From the NCBI RefSeq assembly GCF_910592395.1, contig NC_088315.1, positions 18,945,219-19,009,218 on the forward strand: a DNA stretch of 64,000 nt, read 5' to 3'. The translations under genes were made by a program, and so were the position numbers. Each line of letters starts with the position of its first letter. Within the stretch, counting starts at the first letter, position 1. The notes below the pieces were generated by a model. That model worked only from the letters and a program-made list of their open reading frames with translations, did no database searches and had not been told where the DNA came from. Source of the DNA: Lineus longissimus. Its lineage: Eukaryota; Nemertea; Pilidiophora; Heteronemertea; Lineidae. Shown here in pieces: positions 47,780 to 59,000 of the stretch.

Positions 47780-49040
47780 GAAATGTCATCCATTTTCCCG
47801 AGGTTGTCTTGCTAACAAGCCTAGTTTACTTAAATCTTGCACCACAAGGTGGTTAGATTCCTTCAGCTGAATGCAAGATGAGGTGTAGGTATGACTTGCA
47901 ATAACTTCCATAGCAGTGAAAATGCATCAATTTGAGACTTTTTCACCCGTCTACCCTTTGATACCAAATGAGGCACGGGAAATGAAGCTGCATTGTATTG
48001 AGCAGGTTATTTTCACAAAACTTTTATCAATCCCTCAATCTCAACAAATATTTTTAATACTACATTGTACTATATGTTGTGTAGGTTAGGGACATCTACG
48101 TGTCGCTTTCAAATTTGAAAGTTGAGACACACCAACATCAAAGACTCGCAACCATGTTGCATTTTTGTCGGAAGAGCCAAAGATATCTTGGTTTTTGTTC
48201 TATCCTATTCTTGGGACCAACAGCGGAAACTTCGTGTATAAATATAGCAATGCCCCCTTCTGATTTTAGGAGAATTCTGATAAGAATTTGCAACCAGGTT
48301 ACAAATAGAGCAAGATACCTTTGTCGGAAATTTTCAAAAATGATCGGGTGACTCACATGATCTGAGGGAGATTTTTGAAAGCGCAAATTTACAAATTACG
48401 AATGCAACCTAAAAATCTGATTTGTACAATCTGATCTTGACAATTATGTAGCTCATGTAAGAACACACTTCATAGAACATGTAATGACGTCAGTGGCATG
48501 GTTCGAGTGCCGGGATCATGATAAGGTGGTTGTGGGATTGACTCTCAGAAGTCGCCTGCTACTTAGTCATTGTGTTGTCTCAACAAAACAATGCCGATAT
48601 CGAAATACCTGGAAGTATTATCCTGAGATTACTCGGGTAGAAAACTCCAACACTTATTAAAAGGGTATCGTTTCCAAATCTGCTTGTTAAAAAGGATGAA
48701 AAAAAAGTTTTAATGGGTAATTGGAAGAAACAACAAAGGATACACTGCCAAAACCACTATTTAGATTTTTTTTAAATATTTTCAAAACTCACCATTTTTT
48801 AGTCACCAAAACTAACTAAAGAATCTTTGCGAAACCAGTCCCAACAGAATGTCATCAGGTTTTTTGGCATCCTATATTAAATGGTCCTACGAACTCATAT
48901 TTTAATTGACAAATGTCTTTGTGAGTAGCTTATCAGTATAAGGGCTATTGAGTCAATAAAGACCAAAGGGCTGCCTGAGGTGGGAAGTGGCAGTTGAGTG
49001 CCCTCAATCAAGGCCAGCCTAGCAAAATGATCATTCAATT
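47780..49040. other. Intron-like unique sequence
   Basis: About 1.2 kb without a convincing exon or tandem array. Overlapping ORFs on both strands at 48100-48386 lack splice sites of quality and are probably accidental. Confidence 0.35.
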
Positions 49041-49627
49041 TGCCTTACCAACACCCCAGAGGAATTTGTCCTAGTTCTGACTCCTTGGTTGAACTGCCAA
49101 TGCAAAGGAGGCCAAATTCAAGATGGCTGCCAAGGTGGCCATATTGAATGTGGGATCACTGCTGCATTGTCAAATGTTGCTTGAGTCACCAAAGGTGTAG
49201 GCATCATGTGACAGTGTGGGAAATTTGAATTTGAAAAACCGGCTTGCAGGCTGAAAGAATCACTGTCAATAGTGGTTTGGCGATGTACAATCTTCAAATT
49301 TCAGGAGTGACATACCTCACAAACAGTCACATGCAGTGGATTGGTGAATTTCACAAAATAATACTCCCAAGGTATTTCTCTGCAAAATTAAACGGCCATT
49401 TAGTCAAATTTAAAAATTATCTAATGGTTATTTGAGTGCCTGGGTATTAAAACTGCTAAATTAATGAATCTGTTTACACAAATGCATGCAATTAACAATT
49501 TTAGGGTAAAACAGATAATTAGAAAACAACATTTTGTCAGACCATCACCATGTTATCATTGTTACGAGCACCAGTCTTCTTGGATTGCAGATAGCATCCA
49601 TCACCAGTTCTTGCCACTCTCGTCCAA

Positions 49628-50095
49628 TAGACAGACAGAGCCCATAGATAGACAGAGCCTATAGATAGACAGAGCCCAAAGATAGACAGAGTCCATAGAT
49701 AGACAGAGCCCATAGATAAACAGAGCTCATAGTTAGAGAGAGTCCATAGATAGATAGAGCCCAAAGATAGACAGAGCCCATAGATAGACTGAGTCCATAG
49801 ATAGACAGAGCCCATAGATAAACAGAGCTCATAGTTAGACAGAGTCCATAGATAGATAGAGCCCATAGAGCGACGGAGCCCATAGATAGACACAAATTTA
49901 GACAGAGCCCATAAAAAGACTGAGCCCATTTATAGACCGAGTCCATAGATAGACAGAGCCCATAGATAGACAGAGTCCATAGATAGACATAGCCAATAGA
50001 GCGACGGAGCCCATAGATAGACACAAATTTAGACAGAGCCCATAAAAAGACTGAGCCTATTTATAGACCGAGTCCATAGATTGACAGAGCCACAA
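49628..50095. repeat. 18-bp-based minisatellite with higher-order units
   Basis: Basic unit TAGATAGACAGAGCCCAT with variants (TAGTTAGACAGAGTCCAT, ATAAACAGAGCT, GAGCGACGGAGCCC). A block of roughly 130 bp recurs (GAGCGACGGAGCCCATAGAT ... TTTATAGACCGAGTCCATAG), so a higher-order repeat exists. Confidence 0.9.
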
Positions 50096-50321
50096 CCCAT
50101 AGTATTATTGACAGATAACCGACCCTTCCCCAGTCTGACGCAGACGTACCTCAATGACACCCCACATATCCCACCGAAACTGGACAGATCCCTACGAAAT
50201 GAAAATCAAGACGATACAGTACAGAATGTCTCGAAAAAATGGGATGGACTATGATTCTGCTTTTTTTTAGATGTATTGCAATATTTAGAGGTGGCTTTTT
50301 AATTACCAAGACCAGATTTAC

Positions 50322-50381
50322 TCAGAGAGGTGGGAGACCCTCAGAGAGGTGGGAGACCCTCGGAAAAGTGGGAAACCCTCA
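50322..50381. repeat. 20-bp tandem repeat, 3 copies
   Basis: Unit AGAGAGGTGGGAGACCCTC(A/G), third copy diverged. Confidence 0.85.
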
Positions 50382-50479
50382 AGGAGCTTGTCGCTAATTC
50401 CCAAGGGTTCTCAGTGCAAAACAAGTTTTCAGTTCTGCTGCAACATTCAAGGAACTTAAAACGAACAAAGTTCATATCA

Positions 50480-51193
50480 ATAATGGCATCGGTGCTACAC
50501 TCAACTATTTCATATCAATAATGGTATCGGTGCTACACTCAACTATTTCATATCAATAATGGTAACGGTGCTACACTCAACTATTTCATATCAATAATGG
50601 TATCGATGCTACACTCAACTATTTCATATCAATAATGGTATCGGTGCTACACTCAACTATTTCATATCAATGATGGTATCGGTGCTACACTCAACTATTT
50701 CATATCAATAATGGTATCGGTGCTACACTCAACTATTTCATATCAATAATGGTATCGGTGCTACACTCAACTATTTCATATCAATAATGGTATCGGTGCT
50801 ACACTCAACTATTTCATATCAATAATGGTATCGGTGCTACACTCAACTATTTCTTATCAATAATGTTATCGGTGCTACACTCAACTATTTCATATCAATA
50901 ATGGTATCGGTGCTACACTCAACTATTTCATATCAATAATGGTATCGGTGCTACACTCAACTATTTCATATCAATAATGGTATTGGTGCTACACTCAACT
51001 ATTTCATATCAATAATGGTATCGGTGCTACACTCAACTATTTCATATCAATAATGGTATCGGTGCTACACTCAACTATTTCATATCAATAATGGTATCGG
51101 TGCTACACTCAACTATTTCATATCAATAATGGTATCGGTGCTACACTCAACTATTTCAAATCAATAATGGTATCGGTGCTACACTCAACTGAG
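50480..51193. repeat. 38-bp minisatellite, about 19 copies
   Basis: Unit TATCAATAATGGTATCGGTG + CTACACTCAACTATTTCA. Units are nearly identical over more than 700 bp, with single-base variants (GGTAACGGTG, GTTATCGG, TCAAATC), so it is young or strongly homogenised. Confidence 0.97.
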
Positions 51194-53680
51194 TCAATCA
51201 GTAAAAGACAACGTTAGGTGCGATTGTGTTTTCCAAAAGAAAATATGGGGGGATGGATTATAGCAAGGATGTCAAGGGGTGTTCAAACACAGGGAGGGCG
51301 CCAGAAACAAGTACAAATCTTTTAAAAAGGTTTAAAATTTTTAGTAATTTTTTTCAAAATATGTCAATTTTCACAATCATTTTACTGCCATTCTTCACAG
51401 CAGAAATGTTTGAAAATTGTAGGCCGCATGAAAGGACTTAAATGTGACCTCTTAACTCGACCATAACGTTGCGGCTGAATTTCACCCCTGCTCAAAAATA
51501 ACATGACCACTAGCGCCATCCCAGTAACCAATCATTACGGATCAGAAACGCTGATATCCTTACTGTGCGGGGGGCGTGCCGGGTTTGATTCGTCGGAAGG
51601 GGATACGATAAGGACCTCGACTCCACGAGGGGATATAGCTCGGTACGTTTGGCATGTTGTTGAAGAACTGAGGGGAGAGAAAGCGTGGTAAAGTTACGAG
51701 CAAAGCAAGGCGAAGCAGTGAGCATGATCTTGAGTAATAATTGGACAAAATTAAAGGACTTGGAGCATAATCAAAGGCATCTTTGGGAAAATTAAAGGAC
51801 TTAGAGCATAATTGAAAATAATCATGGGACAAAATTTCAGGGCTTGGAGCACACACGACATAAAGTGCATTTATTTGTGAAAATATTGAGTTGCTGACAT
51901 GAGCATACGGACAGTGCTGCCACCTATCATGAGAATCATGCATTAAAAATGTACTTTTATCCACTTAATACTCTAATAATTCTGAAACACCTTTGTAACA
52001 ATGTTTCATTTTTTCAGAATGGACTGTAGTGTACAAGTAATGGGCTCCTTTGATCAGACAACTATAACCTCTTGAGTTGGTATAAAATCAAAACATATCG
52101 AGTTTGTGACGTCACAGGATAGAAATTGACACCTCACTGTCGGTACTGGTTGTCTTGCCAAACACGGCCCGGGTAGAGCTACTATTTTGCCCAAAACCTC
52201 ATTTGCCGCCAACTCGACTCTGGCCCAGATTTTAGCTGCACCCTTGAAGTGTTATGTGAGACAACCATTACCTGTTTGGCATCAATTCCTTAAACCAACA
52301 AGCCATTTTAAGCGCACAGGAATCTTTAAGACTAGGTGATCACATTTACAGCTCAATTCAAAATTTCTCAACACTTCAAATTTCTTTCTTGCACGAGCGG
52401 ACAATTTTAGCATCATGTCGCTATCATTGAGCATCATGTCGCTTTCGCCGTCGGCATTCAATTTCATACTGACAACAACTCTCGTCAAATGATGATGTCG
52501 GTTGCGTAATTACTAACAAACAGGAAAGTGATCGTCAAGATGACATTGGGCAAAAACCTCGGGCGAGCGTTGCAGTATGCTAACAATAGCGTAATATCAC
52601 ACAATTAGAGAGAATCTACATCTTGAATCTTAGAAGCTGTTTTTTGGTACCGTTAACCCCCAATTTTTTTTTTTTTTTTTTTTTTTGCGGATTTCACGTA
52701 TAACTTGATTTGCGCAAATGTTTATCAGGAAAATTTTGTTTCTGTGAACAACAGAAGAAATCAAAACAAAAAATGCCCAAATGAAAATTATGAAAACAGA
52801 AATTGCGAAAATAAAATTTTAGAAATTTTGCAAATCGAAGAAGAAAAAAAAATGTTTTTCAGAAATTTTTGCAAATCGGGAAAGTAAAGAGCAACAACAA
52901 ATATGGTGGTTAACAGTGATTAATTCGACTTTGATTTCAAAGAAAAACATTTTGAGGTGGCCTAAATTAAGGTGACTTTATAGCCCTGGACTTTTTTCAC
53001 TCAATTTAACTCACTGCCTTGCCGAACTACATGTGTAGCAGGGTTTCCACCAGGATTAAATTTGAGGGGGGCAAAAAAAAAAAATTTTTCTGAAAATTTT
53101 TTTTTTTCTAAACTTTTATTTTTCTTAGAAAGGGTATATGACCCCTCCTGAGACGTTTTTTGGCCCTAAAACCGCTACAATAGGCTCCCAAATGCTCTTA
53201 TTATTTACTTATCAAATCATGAAAATTACTCATTTGACAGTAAAACAAACTTTAGTGCTCAAAATTAAGGGGGGATATCCCCCCTTGAAATATTTTAGGG
53301 GGGGATGAATCCCCCCCATCCCCCCTCTGGCGGAAACCCTGTGTAGAGGAAACCCTTAACCAGGGAATATTTACAACGTATATTGACTGTGAATTGACCT
53401 TCACCGGTGAGAACAGACCCTGCCTTGTTGGTGGGTAAACAAGATACTTTACAGAAAGCCACCACCAGGTGAAGGGGCAAGGGATTTGACTTTGAGGACC
53501 AAACCAACAAAAAAAGATAAGCTACTAAAAACTTACAAAATTAAATGCAAAAATTAACTGACTACAAATTAATTCCTATGCTTAGTTGCATTTTCAATCA
53601 AGCAGATAGAAGCAAAACCGTGTCATTATTAAAATTTTCATTTTTGCAAAATTTTCTGATTTAAAAAAAAGTGACTCCTA
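51194..53680. other. Intron-like region without recognised exons
   Basis: Holds a diverged hairpin repeat at 52155-52265 related to 18846-18992, a T tract at about 52661-52685 and A/T-rich low-complexity DNA to 53100. The stretch 53285-53340 is C-rich (GGGGGGATGAATCCCCCCC). No exon with good splice sites was seen. Confidence 0.4.
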
Positions 53681-53681
53681 C

Positions 53682-54719
53682 CTCTCCTTGTCTCTGTTCC
53701 GAGACCGGCTTCCCGTCCCGATCGCTGAAACTGCCCGTACTATCCCGCCTCTGCTCCCCGGGCCACCGAGGAGTCTCAACCTCGTCCCAGGACCCCTGTC
53801 CCTGCTCAGCGCGCGCGTTATTCCACAGTCTAGTCCGTTCCTCGTCCCCTGCGTTACCCAAATCAGCATCGTTGAAAAAACAACTCGATTTACTCCGCAC
53901 TGATTGGCTATCGTCAATTATCAAAGAATCCGTAGCACGCGTTTTTAAAACGCGTGTCGCTCCGTTGACGTGTTTTAACTTGCCACTCGCTTTATTCAAA
54001 TTAAGGTCGAGGTTACGTCTCTGCTCATTCATCACGTTTTCAAAGCGGACCTGACCTTTGCTGGTAACGACGATACGCTCCATTGGCTCGATCTGATGCG
54101 TTAACGAATTCCCGTTCGAATAATTGTCCAGGGTGCGTCGCACCGGCCCAGGTGGGGGTAAACTCCCCGCCGCGTTCCAAACACCCGAATTCTGAGAAAG
54201 CGACCCCCTCGACTCATCATACTGTTCAGAGGCGTGACTTTTATGCGTCTGTCTGTCCGAATATCTGCTAGCACTGCTGTTCGTTGACACCTGGTCACTT
54301 TGTCCGTCCTCAACAACCTGGCCAGAATCTGTCTTTTTATCATTTGTCCGTCCGTTACGATGTACGTCGTCTGAATTTTCCTGAGCTGAATTTGCCTGCA
54401 AAAGATATAGATATTACAGTAGGACATCTCTAGTAAGGACACCCTCAGGACTTACAATTGCTGTACTCAATAGAGAGGTGTCCTGATTAGAGAGGTCAAA
54501 TTGAATGGAAACAAGCAATTTGGGACCAAAAGTAGTGTCTTTAACAGAGAGGGTGTCCTTAATAGAGAGGTTGTCCTTGATAGAGAGGTGTCCGCTTAGG
54601 GAGGTTCCACTGTTGTTCCAGGATGTTGTTTTTTACATACCTCACTTGAGCCCTCTAGTTCCGCAGCAATACAGTTAACCTCCTCGTCAATCTCTCGCAC
54701 GTTGTCAACAATGTACTGC
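53682..54719 (-). CDS. Two internal exons of a minus-strand gene, intracellular low-complexity protein
   Basis: Exon 54641-54719 (TTTTATTTTGCAG acceptor, GTATGT donor) encodes QYIVDNVREIDEEVNCIAAE then LEGSSE. It joins in phase 0 to 53682-54395 (CTTTTGCAG acceptor, GTAGGA donor), 238 codons, Ser/Arg/Asp-rich and polar, with segments such as QIEPMERIVVTSKGQVRFEN and TRATDSLIIDDSQSVRSKSS. A weak upstream exon may lie at 55679-55715 (LLELTSSQNKRR), also phase-compatible. There is no signal peptide; it reads as a disordered, probably phosphorylated cytoplasmic or nuclear protein. I do not recognise the family. The intron between the two exons contains a MITE (54415-54614). The gene continues to both sides. 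Confidence 0.6.
54415..54614. mobile_element. TCTCTATTAAGGACACC MITE copy in an intron
   Basis: Bounded by TACAGTAGGACATCTCTAGT and GGGAGGTTCCACTGT; internal AATTTGACCTCTCTAATCAGG-type modules inverted relative to 45706-45887. Confidence 0.7.
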
Positions 54720-55976
54720 CTGCAAAATAAACGAGAAAGAATTCGGAAAAAAATACTTTCAAATGCAAGATTATATTCTGAGGCGAAGTTACAACTCTAG
54801 TTTCACTGATATAAGACAAAGGAATGTCAAAATGGTATCATCATACACCAAAATTCATGACCAGGGTGCTTTAAGAAATCTACAGAATGTTTTTTGCAGA
54901 AAATTTCAGAACTACTTCAGGGATATGACTAATGATGTAACCGGTGGACAAACAGGGGATTAGTAGCTATTGGGTTAAATCAGGGCATATTTAGAATCTT
55001 TAGATTTTTGAATTTTTTTAAATGGTCAAATTGTGAACCTAAAATGGTGCAAAATGTCATCCAAGTTTGAGCATTCAACAAACTGAGTGTGAACTGAACA
55101 TAACGGCCCAAAACATGAAGGAGATTTGTTGGTGACGTGCCGAGCACGTCATGCTTCATGTCCTCTCATGTGCGTATGACGTGCATGATACGTCATATAA
55201 AAATAAAGTATCAATTTCCTTAGAAAAAAGGTCTCCAATCATGGAAATCAACAGTGCATTGCAGGGCCCAGTTGCTCAGACCGTTTTAGAGGTATAACCT
55301 AGTTTAAGCTCAATTAAGCGTTATTTTCTACAGAAAATTTCATTTACAATAGTAGCGTTAAGATTTAACGCCCACAATATCGCTAACGCTGACTGGGCAG
55401 CCGGGTCCTGGATTCCCCACAACGCAAAACCAAAATTTCAGTGAAGTTGAATCCACACTTTCCTACCCTTGGCAGACATCATCTGTGCGTTGTAAGGAGA
55501 AAGTGATGGGTCCTAACTAACCTGAAAACGTCAAATTTGTGATGGTGAAATTGTCATTCATGCTTGCACACTAAGTGAGATTGATATCGTGGCGTTGTGA
55601 ATTTAGATGTAGCCTTGAGTAAACAGTGTTCTCCAACTCATTGGAAATTTCACAGTTTGACTTCGTGGGGCAGCATACCTTCTTTTATTTTGAGAAGAAG
55701 TCAGCTCCAACAAGCCTCAAACATGATTTTAGTGCACTCTAGATGCATTTCAAATGCTTTCTAGGGGCTAAAAAGCATTAAAGGGAAGGACCGGTGGTTT
55801 TTTACCATGCAATTATTGCTTGTATTTGATGCTTTGTACAGTAAACAACTCTCTCAAACACTTCGCCCCTTGTTTATCAAATTATTTTAACCCAAATAAC
55901 GGGACTTTAGACACTGCAAAACTGGCTGAAAACATCGTCTGCTAAGAGTGAGACTGCAGCGCCACCATCGGACAAG

Positions 55977-55984
55977 TGACGTCA
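55977..55984. promoter_or_regulatory. TGACGTCA palindrome in left subterminal repeat
   Basis: CRE/ATF-type palindrome 116 bases before the transposase ATG, mirrored at the right end. It is likely part of the transposase promoter, a transposase-binding site, or both. Confidence 0.45.
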
Positions 55985-56099
55985 CGGCATGTATCCATTG
56001 TATCCAGAGCGTCCATTTTATGTTAACAAAGCAGTGATATTGATATCTGGGTCGCGACAATTTTGCTATTGTGTGCCGATATTCTATTCAAAATCGTGA

Positions 56100-59000
56100 A
56101 TGCAGGAGTTTAGTGAGAGGCCGAAGAGGCAGAGGAGAGATGGGGGAACTCGCTGTGCCGCTTGGGGCTGCGATAAATCGAAATTAAAGGATGGTGTTGG
56201 AGTGTTCGAGTTTCCTGCCCGTGAGAAGTCGCCGGAAAGATTCGATTTTTGGTGCAAAGCAGTTCGGAGGACTCGCCAGGATTTCAAGTTCGTCAAAGGC
56301 ACATCACGGCTTTGTGGCGACCATTTCGATCGGGACCAAATCGATAACTGGATGCAAATCAGGATTATGTTGGAGGATAAGGGTCTAGAGGCGGCTCGAA
56401 AAATCTCGTGGAGGTTAGTGCCCAAGGCCAAGCCAAATCCGGACCTCTTCCCCAAAAGGCCAACCCATGGCACCCCTAGTCCTAACGTTAGGCCTTCTGT
56501 TTCTTCCTCTTCCTTCGCCGGTGGTTCAACCCCAAGACGACCCCCAACTTCTAGACCTTGGGCAACCAAAAAAGACAGGAGAAAGGTACGTGCATCATCA
56601 TACATTATTCTATATTTCATTGTATTTATTTCATGATTTAGTCTAGTTCGCCAACTTTAACTTACTTTAACTTAGCATAGCTCTAGCAATAGCATAGCCT
56701 AGCTAGGCCTAGGCCCTAGCCTACTACTTGTACTTAGACTAAAGTCATTGTCAGACAAGTAAACACACGTCATGTGAGTGTGTGGAATGGGAGGAGGGGG
56801 GGGGGGGGGGGGATATTTGCATTATCCCCAACCATTGAGTGTGAAATGTATTAGAATTTATGTATGGGAAAAATATAGGCAACTAACCCTAACCCTTACC
56901 CATATTGGGGGGATAATGCAGTTGAGTTAAGCCAATAAATTTATTATTTATGACCTTACCCCTGATAAAAATATTGTTCCATTTCAGAGGGTCAAAGAAG
57001 CCATGGAAGTATTACTTCCAAGTTCTGGAATTACTGAGTCAGCTGATTCCACTACAGCACCATCATCACCAGTACCAGGGCCATCATCATGTGAGGCAGA
57101 CTCAGAGGCGATGGAGATAGAATGCAATGATACAAACATGACAAAGTTGGTAAGAAACATGGCCATCCCACTCATTTCTTTTTTTCCCGAGAGTTGTCTC
57201 AATCAAATACTGCCATCATCACACATTGACATCACTTTCAGGAAAAGAATGATATCAAGTAATTGCAGTCTGACATTTGTCTGATTGGTGTCAATAACAG
57301 CTATACTTGAATTTGTGGAGCATTGTTGTCATGTCATGTTCAGTGCAGTACACATCATGTAGGCCAGCACATGGTATATTTTGTGTCTGAAATGATATTC
57401 CTCATTCTAATCTCAAATTTTTGTATTTCAGCCAGAGCTTGTGGATCAATACGTGCAGACTAAGAGAACGTCTTATCGTTCCTTTCACGTACAAGTTATG
57501 CCAAACACTTTTTCACAAGGTAATTTTAAGATTTCTTTGCAATATATGAAACATGCACAATGGATGAAAAAAATCTTGCCCCTCCAAAACCACAGCTGAG
57601 CTGTAAGTGTAAAGTCTTTGTAAATTTCATGAATTCACAAGTGGTTAATATACATGTATTTGCCAATCACAATGTCAATTATCTGGGTTTTTTTGTTATA
57701 ATCAATTCCTGTGGAGGTTGTTGTCATAACTGAAGCAGTTAAGTGCCAATCCGCTGTGCACAGTGAACTGAGTTAATCTTGGGATTTAGTACTAGCAAAG
57801 CAACTGTCTTGGACAACATGGACATGAGGATGTATGGACATGAGGATGTATTCTGGTATAGATGGTGCAATTCTTCAATTATGGCATTATGCATGTAGGC
57901 TTAATATAATGTTGCCCCTGTGTTTTCAGGAACTCAAACTGATACATGTAAATGTATGTGCAATTGTCCCCAGGGCTGTGACTTGCCAGATCCACCACTG
58001 GAGCCAGATGTTTGTAGTGGTACTGCCATGCCTGTTGAAACTGATGACGACTCGGTCATCGAGACAGAGGATGAAATGCATGATTCTGTTGATCCAGATT
58101 ATGAACCAAATTCAGCTGATGAATCTGATGATTGTGATGAAAGGGAATTCGAAGATTGGCAGAATGAAGTAAAGTAAGTGCTGCTGACTAATTCCTTTGA
58201 AAGTTAAGAATAATAACAAAGATTTCATGTTGAACTAAAGCAAATGGGTTTTCTCAGATTCTACTACTGAACAGCTACATGTATTTTGTTTTGGCAGGAA
58301 TACCAGATTGAGGACGATTTTGTTTCAGATGTGCTAGTATCAAATTGTCAGTTGTCTGTTTGTCCTTCATGTGTTGTAATTTTCATTTCCAGCAAAGACC
58401 CAGTCTCGGAGGAAAAGTATTTCGTTTTTCATTCTTGTCTGATGACTTTGTTTGCATCATGTCCAGTGTGTTCATCAGAATCATCGGGGCATATCAAAAG
58501 GATTGGAACTTTCATATCGATTGAGCAGCACTGCAGTAACAGTCAATGTGGATTTTCACGGTACGGTATAGTTTTCATTTGAGTCAAATAAGCCTATTTT
58601 TATGTCTCTTCATATGGACTGATAATTATCATTTCCTCATTACTGGTACATAAGCATTGTGGATTAAAATATTATTCGAGGAGTGATATTCCATTGTATA
58701 TGCATTGTAAGGTCATTTCTTCTTCCAGGGTTTGGCACAGCCAACCGATGTGTGGCAAGGTACCAGCAGGGAACATCCTCTTGTCAGGTTCCATACTGTT
58801 TTCGGGCAGCATACCAGCCAAAATTCTTCGTTTTCTAAAGTTGTTTGGTTGCCAGGCCTTCTCCAGGACAACGTACTTTAATCACCAGCGCATGTACCTT
58901 AGCCCAGCCGTGACAGAAGTATGGAGCAAAGAACAACATGCACTACTAGTTGACGTTAAGGAGAGTGATGCCCCTCTTGTCGTTGGTGGTGATGGCAGGT

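Larger units (their letters stand above)
44276..50191 (-). other. Scattered possible exons of a minus-strand gene
   Basis: Four short stretches have good splice sites and open phase. 50150-50191: acceptor TTTCATTTCGTAG, donor GTACGT, GSVQFRWDMWGVIE in phase 0. 49316-49379: acceptor TTAATTTTGCAG, donor GTATGT, EIPWEYYFVKFTNPLHVTVC. 49049-49093: acceptor TTTGCATTGGCAG, donor GTAAGG, FNQGVRTRTNSSGVL, phase 0-0. 44276-44327: acceptor TGTTGTTTTCAG, AHITDQDISDDDARPP and stop. They may be 3' exons of the gene at 53682-54719, but phases do not all chain, so some exons are missing or some of these are false. Confidence 0.3.

Noticed and set aside
49537-50024. 121-130 codon ORFs rich in Leu/Tyr/Trp repeats
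   Set aside because: Translation of the 18-bp minisatellite.
43680-51193. Regularly spaced repeats considered as a CRISPR array
   Set aside because: Units are directly adjacent tandem repeats without unique spacers, in a eukaryotic intron context.
56084-56620. 178-codon minus-strand ORF over the THAP exon
   Set aside because: Shadow of the first transposase exon, which has the THAP motif and in-phase downstream exons.
58298-58392. Extending transposase exon 5 to an upstream acceptor at about 58298
   Set aside because: That acceptor gives an early stop in the frame set by exon 4; the acceptor at 58391-58392 keeps the frame and the Cys-rich motif.
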